Shown here in pieces: positions 6,729-14,261 of a stretch of DNA of 33,082 bases. The stretch is from the NCBI GenBank assembly GCA_019117445.1, contig DWZS01000077.1, forward strand, positions 1-33,082, written 5' to 3'. Every line of letters begins with the position of its first letter. The stretch's first letter is position 1. Below the pieces are notes generated by a model. It made no database searches. It had not been told where the DNA came from and saw nothing but the letters and a program-made list of their open reading frames with translations. The stretch is from Candidatus Limosilactobacillus excrementigallinarum (GTDB taxonomy: Bacteria > Bacillota > Bacilli > Lactobacillales > Lactobacillaceae). A program made the translations under genes and the position numbers.

Positions 6729-7982
6729 TTAATTCATTAATGATTTTTTAGCGATATTTTGTTGGCTCACAACCGGCAGCTGCAAACTTGGTTGTCCCTT
6801 AATTGGGGTCACCTTAATTTGACCAACTGTTGCGCCCTTCTTCAATGGGGCACGAAGCTTATGCTGGCTAATTGTCCGCTTACCCTTTAACAAAGTTAAT
6901 TGCCCACTAACTTGCTTGATCTTGGTTCCCTTTGGTAACCACAATGCTGCTGTTTGTTTCAAACCAACCTTAACCGCCTTTCGTTTACCATGCGCAACCC
7001 GCACTTGATTAGTTAACTTCTTCAAATCACTAGGTTGTTGCAAAGTCACTGGTTGGTAAGCACCTTGAACGGCTTCCAACATCTTATTAGTTTCTTTAAA
7101 CTGCTTACTATAATCATGAATATCGGTTCCTAATACCACCGTAATTAGACGGCGATTATTAAAGATTCCAGTCCCCACAAAACAGTTACCGGCCTTATCC
7201 GTTGATCCCGTCTTCAAACCATCCATCGTCCCATTTTTGGGTGCATTCCCGTTATTGGGCAACATTCCGTTGATGTTCAGCATATTATAGCTTTGCTTAT
7301 CATCAACTTTAAATTCAACGTTCGTGGCCTTAGTAATATTTAATGCATCCGGATACTTATTGACCAAATAACGACTAATCAACGCCATATCCTTAGCTGA
7401 AAAGGCATTCTCCGCTTTCTTAGAAACTCCCTTAATTCCATTCGAACCGAGCTCACCATTTGATAGCCCAATCATATTATAGATTTTAGCATCGTGAACA
7501 CCGGCCTTTTGGGCCACTGCCTGCATTTTTTTATTAAAGGCCGCAGTACTACCCGCTGAAGATAATGCCAAGGCTTCCGCACTGCCATCCGCCGACACAA
7601 TCATCATTGATTCACACAATGAGCGAACCGTATAGCGATGTCCCGCCTTTAATTCAACATTGGAAAAGTGCCAGTCCGTTGACGTTTTGGCAACCTTACG
7701 ATTGATCTTAATTTTTTGGTTCCAGCTCAGCTTTCCATCCGCAATGTCTTGCTCGATCACCGCTAGAGTTAAGATTTTGGTACATGATGCTACCGCTAAT
7801 TTCTGATTAGCATTTTGTTGAAACAGGATCTGACCAGTTTGCGCATCCATCGTAATGGCCGCTTTGGCTTCTAACTTAGTTTGGTCAGCCTTGGCCGTCG
7901 AAGTAAAAGTCATTGTGAAGCAGCTTAAAACCATCACGAATGTTGTAAGCAGTAACCCTAACTGCATTAATCGTTTCTTCAA
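6729..7982 (-). CDS. dacA: Serine-type D-Ala-D-Ala carboxypeptidase (PBP5-like)
   Basis: A 417-residue exported penicillin-binding protein that trims the terminal D-Ala from peptidoglycan stem peptides. Residues 1-32 are a signal peptide ending near AKA. Motifs: SCTK at 66-69 (nucleophile Ser66, Lys69), SAD at 130-132 where the family normally has SxN, and KTG at 257-259. The C-terminal beta domain (about 312-417) is present; a clear C-terminal amphipathic membrane helix is not. The start is TTG at 7982, with GGAGG 6 nt upstream, and no better start follows. It is the last gene of the PAP2-DUF1149-dacA operon, 13 bp after DUF1149. The SAD variant may lower or change activity. Confidence 0.9.
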   Translation of the reverse strand: MKKRLMQLGLLLTTFVMVLSCFTMTFTSTAKADQTKLEAKAAITMDAQTGQILFQQNANQKLAVASCTKILTLAVIEQDIADGKLSWNQKIKINRKVAKTSTDWHFSNVELKAGHRYTVRSLCESMMIVSADGSAEALALSSAGSTAAFNKKMQAVAQKAGVHDAKIYNMIGLSNGELGSNGIKGVSKKAENAFSAKDMALISRYLVNKYPDALNITKATNVEFKVDDKQSYNMLNINGMLPNNGNAPKNGTMDGLKTGSTDKAGNCFVGTGIFNNRRLITVVLGTDIHDYSKQFKETNKMLEAVQGAYQPVTLQQPSDLKKLTNQVRVAHGKRKAVKVGLKQTAALWLPKGTKIKQVSGQLTLLKGKRTISQHKLRAPLKKGATVGQIKVTPIKGQPSLQLPVVSQQNIAKKSLMN

Positions 7983-7995
7983 GATAATCCTCCTC

Positions 7996-8511
7996 TTACT
8001 TTTGCGGCCCCATGTTCATGGGTGCTGGCATTGGCCGGGGTTGCTGGTTCGCCCGAAACCGTTCGAGTGACTCTTGGCGAATCTTCGCCGCGTCCTTTTT
8101 TAATTTCGTATTATTTCCCGGGTTATATACGTTGAAATCCCCCACCAAATGGATTGCGGTTAGTTCCAATTCGTCCGGTACCAAGAAATCATTTTTGAGC
8201 AGACTCACCAAATACTTGGCAGCATCATTCAGATTTTCTAACGCCCCAAAGTTTTCCGTATTTGCTTCCATTTCAGAAGTCTTATCAATGTTCCACTGAT
8301 AGTATTCATTAAATTGATCGACAATGTGTTGCATCTTATGTCGTAATTCCCGACGAAACTGCGGAACACCCCGCATATCTTCTGAAATATATTTATTTTT
8401 AGCCACAAATTCGAGATTAAACCCATTTTGCGTGGGCTGCTGCTTCGTTTGATCAGCAGGCTGTTTAACCTGTGGGCTAATGTGAAATTGAATTAAACGT
8501 GCTTCCATCAT
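7996..8511 (-). CDS. DUF1149 family protein
   Basis: A 171-residue soluble protein with no signal peptide. The N-terminal MMEARLIQFHI, the central FNEYYQWNIDKTSEME, and the beta-rich second half followed by a Pro/Met/Gln-rich tail (QQPRPMPAPMNMG) match what I recall of DUF1149, a family of Bacillota that I believe has a SecB-like fold; no function is established to my knowledge. The start at 8511 has GAGG 5 nt upstream and lies 2 bp after the PAP2 stop, so a longer frame running into PAP2 is not the real start. Operon position between a PAP2 phosphatase and an exported carboxypeptidase fits a chaperone or envelope-related job, which is inference. Confidence 0.8.
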   Translation of the reverse strand: MMEARLIQFHISPQVKQPADQTKQQPTQNGFNLEFVAKNKYISEDMRGVPQFRRELRHKMQHIVDQFNEYYQWNIDKTSEMEANTENFGALENLNDAAKYLVSLLKNDFLVPDELELTAIHLVGDFNVYNPGNNTKLKKDAAKIRQESLERFRANQQPRPMPAPMNMGPQK

Positions 8512-8513
8512 TT

Positions 8514-9107
8514 TTACCTCGTTATCAATATGTATAACAACTCGCCGCCAATCCACCAGCCATAAGCTAAGACAATTGCGCCAAATACGTCTGATGGATA
8601 ATGAGCATGGAGAGTTAACCGGCAACCAATGACCAAAAGCCATCCCAATAACACTAAACTGCGAATCAGTAAGTGTGGAAATAGCATTCCGATCATCAGT
8701 GCCATCATGGTGGTTCCTAGCGTATGGCCACTAGGAAAACTGTACGTGGGAGTGGCCTGACCAAATGTTGCTGGTCGCTGTCGTTTGAGGTGGTGTTTTA
8801 CCCAAATACCAAATGCATCAACAGAGGCCAGCATGGCTAAAACATAAATTGCCCTTAGCCAGCGTCCCTGTACCATCAACAATCCCGCAAGTAAAAAATC
8901 CCACATGACCAACGCCTTGGGATCAAAAACACAGGCAACTAGCTGCCACCACCAATTATTTTGCTGCCGAATAATCCGATGCTGTAGTCGTTCTTCAACT
9001 AAACTAAAATGCGGCGAATAACGAATTCCCCAGCATAAGCAGACAAAGATTAGTCCCGCTATCAGTAGTTGCAATAGCCAGCTAATCGTTAATTGCGGTT
9101 GCATCAT
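8514..9107 (-). CDS. PAP2-family membrane phosphatase
   Basis: A 197-residue membrane protein with about six helices. All three phosphatase motifs are seen: KHHLKRQRP (K-x6-RP), PSGH, and R-x5-H-x3-D (RLTLHAHYPSD); the Ser often found before that Arg is Cys here (GCRLT). Members remove phosphate from lipid phosphates or undecaprenyl pyrophosphate on the outer face, recycling the carrier for cell-wall synthesis. That fits its place as first gene of an operon with DUF1149 and dacA. Two adjacent ATGs (9107 and 9104) follow AAGGTGG at 4 and 7 nt; either may be used. Substrate (PgpB-like or BcrC-like) is not decided by the sequence. Confidence 0.87.
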   Translation of the reverse strand: MMQPQLTISWLLQLLIAGLIFVCLCWGIRYSPHFSLVEERLQHRIIRQQNNWWWQLVACVFDPKALVMWDFLLAGLLMVQGRWLRAIYVLAMLASVDAFGIWVKHHLKRQRPATFGQATPTYSFPSGHTLGTTMMALMIGMLFPHLLIRSLVLLGWLLVIGCRLTLHAHYPSDVFGAIVLAYGWWIGGELLYILITR

Positions 9108-9233
9108 TCCACCACCTTTACCGTAACTTCATTAGTGTACCAAAGTTTCCGGAATTTGAGTATTGATTCTATACAAAGTCTGGTAATTTATGGTATTTTA
9201 TTATTATTAAATTTAGATGAGAGGATGAGGCGT

Positions 9234-9968
9234 ATGATTCCACGAATTGCGATTTCTGCTGACACATTAACTGAGGCCACTAATATCATTAACGAACGGG
9301 ATGCCTCGTTTGCACCCCGTCCCATTATTGAAGCCCTCATTAAATCACACGCTCTGCCGATCATCGTCCCTAGTGTACCACCAGAATTAGCGAAGCATTA
9401 CGTTGATCAGTTTGATGGCATCATTTTTGCAGGTGGTGAGGATATCGACCCAACCTTTTATGGCGAAGAGCCCCACCCTGGTCTGGGGATGACCTACCGT
9501 AAGCGGGACCTATCTGAACTCCAATTATTAAAGGAAGCCGTTAAAGCGGGCAAGGCTGTGATGGGAATTTGCCGGGGAATGCAACTGATTAATATTGGTT
9601 TAGGCGGTACCGTCTACCAAGATATGACGGAAAATCCGCACGCTGAGCTGCTGCATTCACAAAAGGCCCCTGGTAACCTGCCAACCCACCACGTTACAAC
9701 AGTTGCTGGCAGCCGGATTCAGCAACTGGCTGGTGACCGTCTTTACGTTAATTCACGTCACCACCAAAGTCTGAATCAACTGGCTCCATCATTAAAGGTT
9801 ACGGCAACGGCAGACGACCAAGTAATTGAAGCAGTGGAATCCGTTGATAGCGACCAAATTCTAGCGGTTCAATGGCATCCGGAAAACATGTACAAGCACG
9901 ATCAAGTGGCCCAAAATATTTTCCACGACCTTGTGGCCCGGGCTACAAAGGTGGCCGAACGAAACTAA
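9234..9968 (+). CDS. Gamma-glutamyl-gamma-aminobutyrate hydrolase-type class I amidotransferase (peptidase C26)
   Basis: A 244-residue cytoplasmic hydrolase. Class I glutamine amidotransferase triad: Cys113 in GICRGMQLIN, His215 and Glu217 in QWHPE. The HHQSLNQLA segment and FAGGEDIDPTFYGEEP are typical of the PuuD/peptidase C26 group, which hydrolyses gamma-glutamyl bonds such as gamma-Glu-GABA. The start is ATG at 9234 (MIPRIAIS), with AGAGG 9 nt upstream; an ATG 9 nt earlier would abut the ribosome site. Monocistronic, divergent from the PAP2 operon, with its own terminator. Near gshA it could act on gamma-glutamyl peptides, but this is inference. Confidence 0.88.
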   Translation: MIPRIAISADTLTEATNIINERDASFAPRPIIEALIKSHALPIIVPSVPPELAKHYVDQFDGIIFAGGEDIDPTFYGEEPHPGLGMTYRKRDLSELQLLKEAVKAGKAVMGICRGMQLINIGLGGTVYQDMTENPHAELLHSQKAPGNLPTHHVTTVAGSRIQQLAGDRLYVNSRHHQSLNQLAPSLKVTATADDQVIEAVESVDSDQILAVQWHPENMYKHDQVAQNIFHDLVARATKVAERN

Positions 9969-9975
9969 TATTCCT

Positions 9976-10007
9976 AAGCGGACGAATTATTTTTTGTCCG
10001 TTTTTTT
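9976..10007 (+). terminator. Terminator of the C26 hydrolase
   Basis: Stem CGGAC (9979-9983) / GTCCG (9996-10000), extended by A-T pairs, followed by seven T. Confidence 0.85.
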
Positions 10008-10050
10008 GATTCAATTTTGTCATTTCTTACGTCTTTTATTATTAGGGGTG

Positions 10051-10476
10051 ATGACAAGATGGTCGAACCACTATTTTCTCAATACTAAAGGAATTAAAAA
10101 TGATGTCTCCAAAGCCTTGCAAAATTTCCTCCATTACGTAGATAATAAAGATGTTCAAGATGATCAGTATGTCGATGAACTACGGGATTATATTCACCAA
10201 CTCAGTCAAAATCGTAGATGGAGGAATGAATATATGGATAACAAAACGCATATGATGTTTCATGATGAAGACATTCGTGAAGAAGGACGCCAAGAAGGAC
10301 GCCAAGAAGGCATCCAAATCGGTGAAGAATCAGGGATCAAAAAGGGAAAGACCCAAGCTATCCAGCAAATGATCACGATCACACGCCAGTTAGGTATTCC
10401 CGAAAAACAATTACAACAAAAAATCAGGCAACAATTTCACCTTTCCGATGATGAAATAAAAGCTTTATTTGAATAG
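10051..10476 (+). CDS. Orphan Rpn C-terminal protein (nuclease domain missing)
   Basis: A 141-residue ORF that matches only the second half of Rpn proteins: HYFLNTKG and ALQNFLHYVDNK (the region after the nuclease core), RRWRNEYM, Glu-Gly/Gln repeats (EEGRQEGRQEG), and a C-terminal LSDDEIKALFE that parallels LSTAEAEAYL of the intact copy at 5689-6639. The first about 170 residues, with the D-ExQ active site, are absent. ATG at 10051 has AGGGG 4 nt upstream. Inside, an ATG at 10234 has GGAGG 9 nt upstream and would make an 80-residue protein. It ends at a good terminator. It may be a decayed rpn relic, or a stand-alone inhibitor-like gene; the ribosome sites and open frame keep the second option alive. 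Confidence 0.65.
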   Translation: MTRWSNHYFLNTKGIKNDVSKALQNFLHYVDNKDVQDDQYVDELRDYIHQLSQNRRWRNEYMDNKTHMMFHDEDIREEGRQEGRQEGIQIGEESGIKKGKTQAIQQMITITRQLGIPEKQLQQKIRQQFHLSDDEIKALFE

Positions 10477-10477
10477 T

Positions 10478-10512
10478 AAAAATCGGCGGTCCAAACTGGG
10501 CTGCCGATTTTC
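10478..10512. terminator. Bidirectional terminator between the Rpn fragment and gshA
   Basis: 12-bp stem (10481-10492 with 10498-10509) with a 5-nt loop, flanked by A-rich and T-rich runs. It serves converging genes that end at 10476 and 10516. Confidence 0.88.
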
Positions 10513-10515
10513 TAA

Positions 10516-11859
10516 TTATAATGCGTCTAAGGCTGCTTTTAATTCCTTCGTCGTATAAATCTTACCATCCTCAAATCCATGGAATGGGTGAAGACTTTCT
10601 AACGCTGCCTCTTGGTATCGTTTGGCCCGTTGCAATGCGTACGCCTCCAGCGAACCGTCCTGAACATAGTTCATTAACTGACCACTAGGAGTCATTAATG
10701 GATTCAAGATCCGATCTTCTAGTTCATCCAGAATTTCCGTATATTCCGGTCCTAATTGAATTTGGTTAGCATATTGCGCCAACCGCTTAATCATTGCCAG
10801 GGCCGTTGCTTGATACTGAGTCTTTTTACGCGGATCTTCCTCCGCCACGATCCGGTTTCGTTCATCAGCCTGTTTCAAAACATCGTCTACTTCTGCTTCC
10901 GGCATCGCTGGATGCATGATGAAATAACTAGCTAATAACCGAATAAAGCGTAACGTCACCGTCTTCACCCCGACCGCAGTCGTGGGATCAAGATCCAGCA
11001 TCCGCAGTTCAACATACTTAATTCCCTCTTTATGCAGCCGTTTCAACTCTGCGTTACCTTTAAAACGGACTGGACCGTGAAATTCATAATCCGAGGTCAA
11101 GATCCCTTCCTTAACCCCTTCTTCGATCCGCGCAACATAGCGGTCGAGATTAGTAAAATCACCCCGGAATTTGGTGCCAAATCCGTATGAACTTTGCCGC
11201 ATACTCCGCATTGGGTGGGCTAGTTTCTGATTGGGTTCCAAATAATTAGCCTCCGCAACTGGACTCGCACCAAATAAGTACGTCAATAACCATCGATAGC
11301 GCACAAAGCCTTGAGCCACCACCGTATAGAGATAATTCATCGCGGAACGTTCATCTGGAAAACGATCTGGTAGTTGCTTGCGGACCAAGTCCACAATGTG
11401 TGGCTTGATACTCAAATTAATGTGGACACCACACGGAGTTCCTTGTGAATAGCCATGGCGTTTAGCCCACTCATGTAAATAGGCTTCCTTTTTTGGTCCC
11501 ATCTTCGCTAACACTAACTTTGATTTGTCTTTTGGCAACCGAGGTGGCATGGAAAGGGGCCACAATAGTTCTCCAGGCGCTAACGCATTTCGGAGCGTGG
11601 TGTTTAACGCATAGAGATAGTGCATCGCTTCCAGCGCATAATCGGCTGCTGGAGTAACCGTTTCAGACATCACTTCCAAAAAGTCATTGGTCATCCATGG
11701 GTTGGTCTTTTCATCACCGATGCTGGCTGGATAAGGCTCTTGACTCAGATTCCCCTGACTATCAATCCGGTCCATTTCAATCTCGATCCCCATTGTAAAG
11801 TCGGCAGTTTGCGCGACCGCTTCATTTTGAAATATTAGTTGTCCAACTTTGCTAAACAT
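10516..11859 (-). CDS. gshA: Glutamate-cysteine ligase (gamma-glutamylcysteine synthetase)
   Basis: A 447-residue cytoplasmic ligase that joins L-glutamate and L-cysteine with ATP, the first step towards glutathione. GIEIEMDR (24-31) carries the metal/glutamate-binding acids, GVHINLS and YVELRMLDLDP are the other active-site stretches of the GshA fold. Its length is that of single-domain GshA enzymes; there is no C-terminal ATP-grasp glutathione synthetase domain, so it is not the bifunctional GshAB. No gshB is seen in the window. ATG at 11859 follows AGGTGG at 4 nt. A strong promoter lies upstream and a shared terminator follows. The product gamma-glutamylcysteine may itself serve as a thiol buffer. 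Confidence 0.88.
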   Translation of the reverse strand: MFSKVGQLIFQNEAVAQTADFTMGIEIEMDRIDSQGNLSQEPYPASIGDEKTNPWMTNDFLEVMSETVTPAADYALEAMHYLYALNTTLRNALAPGELLWPLSMPPRLPKDKSKLVLAKMGPKKEAYLHEWAKRHGYSQGTPCGVHINLSIKPHIVDLVRKQLPDRFPDERSAMNYLYTVVAQGFVRYRWLLTYLFGASPVAEANYLEPNQKLAHPMRSMRQSSYGFGTKFRGDFTNLDRYVARIEEGVKEGILTSDYEFHGPVRFKGNAELKRLHKEGIKYVELRMLDLDPTTAVGVKTVTLRFIRLLASYFIMHPAMPEAEVDDVLKQADERNRIVAEEDPRKKTQYQATALAMIKRLAQYANQIQLGPEYTEILDELEDRILNPLMTPSGQLMNYVQDGSLEAYALQRAKRYQEAALESLHPFHGFEDGKIYTTKELKAALDAL

Positions 11860-11897
11860 AGCACCACCTACTTAATTAGATTTTTTTAATTTTTATC

Positions 11898-11925
11898 ATT
11901 ATACTCTAATTTTTGCGGTTGGCAA
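11898..11925 (-). promoter_or_regulatory. Promoter of gshA
   Basis: -35 TTGCCA (11920-11925), 16-bp spacer, perfect -10 TATAAT (11898-11903), about 40 bp before the start codon. The remaining 11926-12107 holds no gene; a weak AATGGGA / TCCCATT pairing is all I see there. Confidence 0.75.
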
Positions 11926-12107
11926 ATGTTTAAACATCCCAAATACGCATAAATGGGACCCCAGTGTTCGACAAAGTCAAACTCTAGAATCCCATTACTC
12001 ATTTATTCCGATGCTGCTAACTAAAAGTGTGAAGTAGGAATTGTGACAAAACCGTTAGCAGTCATTGTTATTAATAAAAATTCAAACCCGACCGCCCAAC
12101 CACTGTT

Positions 12108-13121
12108 TTACAGTAATTGGATACCAGTCGCCGCACATTTTTCGCGCATCTCTTCTGGCCAAATACTTGCTTGAACTTCGCCAACGTGGGCCTTACCAAG
12201 TAATAACATGCATAGCCGGGACTGACCAATTCCACCACCAATCGTGTATGGCAGTTCCCCGTTTAAAAGCATCTTATGAAATGGTAATTGTTCCCGGTCC
12301 AATGCTCCCGCTTGTTCCAGCTGATACTTCATTGATTCAGGACTCACCCGAATCCCCATACTGGAAATTTCTAGTTTCCGTTGCAAAGGTTCATACCAGA
12401 AAATGATGTCACCGTTCAATGCCCAATCATCGTAATCTGGGGCCCGGCCATCATGCGGCTTTCCAGACCGCTTTAATTTATCACCAATTTTCATCACGAA
12501 GACACAACCTAATTCTTTGGCAATCCGGTCTTCGCGTTCCATTGGAGTTAAGTCTGGCCAGCAGTCTTCCAACTCCTGGGTCGTCACAAAATGAATTTCA
12601 TCTGGCAAGTGGTATACCGCTTGGGGGAATTTATACCAGACTTCGTGTTCCATATGCTTGATCACTTTGAAGATTTTTCTTACCGTTGCCTTGAGCGTTT
12701 CTTCAGTCCGTTCTTCCTTCGCAATGACCTTTTCCCAGTCCCATTGGTCAACGTAAATAGAATGGAAGTTATCTAGATCTTCGTCCTTGCGAATGGCATT
12801 CATGTTAGTATAAAGCCCTTCATGCATACCGAATCCGTACCGTTTCAACACCAGTCGTTTCCACTTGGCTAAAGAATGAACAATTTCAATGGTTTCATCC
12901 GGTAATGACCTCATTGTAAACGAAACCGGCTTTTCTACTCCGTTCAGGTTATCGTTCAAGCCCGTGCTCTTTTCCACAAACATTGGCGCCGACATCCGTT
13001 GCAGATTCAGCTCCTTACCAAATTCATCTTGGAACGTTTCCCGAATGTAGCGAATCGCTGCCTCAGTTTCGCGAATGGATAACCGTGGATCATAGTCCTT
13101 AGGAATAATTAACTCTGTCAT
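12108..13121 (-). CDS. asnA: Aspartate-ammonia ligase (asparagine synthetase A)
   Basis: A 337-residue cytoplasmic enzyme that makes L-asparagine from aspartate, ammonia and ATP. It has the full AsnA pattern from end to end: [12 protein letters not shown] at the N-terminus, [29 protein letters not shown], and [14 protein letters not shown] near the C-terminus (class II tRNA-synthetase-like core). The ATG at 13121 is chosen because AAGGAG lies 9 nt upstream; an upstream in-frame extension would run through the T-box terminator. Controlled by the asparagine-type T-box just upstream. No terminator with a clear T run follows the stop. Confidence 0.96.
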   Translation of the reverse strand: MTELIIPKDYDPRLSIRETEAAIRYIRETFQDEFGKELNLQRMSAPMFVEKSTGLNDNLNGVEKPVSFTMRSLPDETIEIVHSLAKWKRLVLKRYGFGMHEGLYTNMNAIRKDEDLDNFHSIYVDQWDWEKVIAKEERTEETLKATVRKIFKVIKHMEHEVWYKFPQAVYHLPDEIHFVTTQELEDCWPDLTPMEREDRIAKELGCVFVMKIGDKLKRSGKPHDGRAPDYDDWALNGDIIFWYEPLQRKLEISSMGIRVSPESMKYQLEQAGALDREQLPFHKMLLNGELPYTIGGGIGQSRLCMLLLGKAHVGEVQASIWPEEMREKCAATGIQLL

Positions 13122-13161
13122 TATTATGCACTCCTTCATATTGCTATATCGGGGCGCAAAT

Positions 13162-13395
13162 AAAAAGCCTTCCGTCCCTGCAATCATGGGACGAAAGGCT
13201 TCTTTCCGCGGTGCCACCCAAGTTATCTAGTTTGTACTAGACCACTTCATTCGAGTACTAACATACTCAACCAGCGGTAACGTGCTGGAGACGACTAAGC
13301 CTACTTTGGTGACCATTTGGGTTAGCAACTTGGAAAGGGTTTTTCAATATCACAGGGTCGGCTAAGTTTGCACTATCCTTAGCTCACTAAACGAA
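13162..13395 (-). promoter_or_regulatory. T-box riboswitch controlling asnA
   Basis: On the minus strand: the T-box core GGGTGGCACCGCG (about 13204-13220) followed by a terminator (stem 13166-13178 / 13188-13200, T run 13162-13166). A Stem I can be drawn with TTTAGTGA pairing TCACCAAA and GCAAACTT pairing AAGTTGC. The internal loop then contains AAT (13315-13317), an asparagine codon, as the best candidate specifier. Uncharged tRNA-Asn would stabilise the antiterminator and raise asnA. The T-box is seen directly; the specifier is my own folding by eye. Confidence 0.92.
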
Positions 13396-13448
13396 TGTTA
13401 ATATTTACTCGTCTTTCTAATCGTTTTTTAATTAACTTGTTAGTAAAT

Positions 13449-13476
13449 ACTATAAACCATTTTTTACAAAAGGCAA
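13449..13476 (-). promoter_or_regulatory. Promoter of the asnA T-box transcript
   Basis: -35 TTGCCT (13471-13476), 16-bp spacer, -10 TATAGT (13449-13454) on the minus strand, about 50 bp before the T-box. Confidence 0.6.
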
Positions 13477-13484
13477 GCCTTTTT

Positions 13485-14018
13485 CTAAAAAACTTTTCCT
13501 TGGTATGGCTTAAAGACAACATCATGAAAATCAAATTCAGCCACTTCACTCATTTTAATAATCTGGGTATTCCCACACCCCACCATTAAGTTCAAGGGGA
13601 TGGTCATCTCATCATCCGGAACCACCACCACATTTGGTTTGTGCAGCGCATATAGGACCCCTTGTTCATAGGCTTGACCAACATCGGGCTTACTTGGCAT
13701 AAAGAAGCCAATCCCCATGTCATTACCGTACATTGCGTGCATGTCCATTTGGTAAGTATTTTGCTGCCAGGTTAAATCATCCATCACTTCTGGATGCTCA
13801 TTCACGTTAATATCATTAAATTGGTGACTGAGCGGGTGGTGACTATATTTTAAAGAGACGGTCGGGTTTTTTCCTAAAGCAGTTAATCCTTCCTCCATAA
13901 ACTTAATTTCTTCCGGGCTAAACCATGAGCATTGAATGTAAGCCCGCACTGGAGCAATCGTCTCGTTTGCCGTAACATCAACGTATTGCTTGCCAGCCAA
14001 AGTGACTGTTGTTTTCAT
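13485..14018 (-). CDS. Nucleoside 2-deoxyribosyltransferase
   Basis: A 177-residue cytoplasmic enzyme that moves 2-deoxyribose between purine and pyrimidine bases for salvage. It resembles the Lactobacillus leichmannii NdT from memory: the pattern KNPT...HPLSHQFNDINVNEHPE, then GNDMGIGFFMP and DVGQAYEQG, whose Glu118 is the expected nucleophile, and the C-terminal FKPYQGKVF like FDFYEGAVY. It carries about 20 extra N-terminal residues compared with that enzyme. Start ATG at 14018 has GGAGG 8 nt upstream; an in-frame TTG five codons earlier overlaps that site. Located directly upstream of the asnA promoter, with no strong terminator between. Confidence 0.9.
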   Translation of the reverse strand: MKTTVTLAGKQYVDVTANETIAPVRAYIQCSWFSPEEIKFMEEGLTALGKNPTVSLKYSHHPLSHQFNDINVNEHPEVMDDLTWQQNTYQMDMHAMYGNDMGIGFFMPSKPDVGQAYEQGVLYALHKPNVVVVPDDEMTIPLNLMVGCGNTQIIKMSEVAEFDFHDVVFKPYQGKVF

Positions 14019-14076
14019 GAACTCTTCCTCCAATAATTTGTGTTTGAGTAATCATTTTAGCATAGGCCACACTACT

Positions 14077-14126
14077 AAAAAAGGGAGTGGGACAGAACTA
14101 GCTTGTCTAGTTCGTCTTCCCACCCC
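14077..14126 (-). terminator. Terminator of the MFS gene, inside a repeat element
   Basis: On the minus strand: nested stems GGGTGGGA / TCCCACTCCC and GAACTAG / CTAGTTC, followed by TTTTTT (14077-14082). Confidence 0.8.
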
Positions 14127-14261
14127 GCAAGGATGGCTACGACGCGTAGCTAGCCTATTGGGGTTGGTCAAATGCTGATTCATCAGCGTTTGAACTGCCA
14201 GCCAGCTACTGCGTTGTGACATTCTTATCTTTTAGGTTGGACTAATTTCCAGTCTCATTTA
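14083..14261. repeat. Structured intergenic repeat element (GGGAGTGGGACAGAA type)
   Basis: A non-coding 180-bp block. It starts GGGAGTGGGACAGAA..TTCGTC..CCCACCCC, the pattern of dispersed intergenic repeats I recall from lactobacilli and staphylococci. It goes on with further hairpins: GCTACG..CGTAGC (14138-14152 area) and CAAATGCTGA / TCAGCGTTTG (about 14169-14192), and ends with a CCAGTCTCA motif. Only one copy is in this window, so its repeat nature is from memory, not seen. Confidence 0.5.

Noticed and set aside
8509-8643. Longer N-terminus for the DUF1149 protein
   Set aside because: The extra 44 codons overlap the PAP2 gene and start without a ribosome site; GAGG before 8511 decides the start.
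11926-12107. Possible small RNA or gene between gshA and asnA
   Set aside because: Only a weak AATGGGA/TCCCATT pairing with a long loop and no open frame with a ribosome site.
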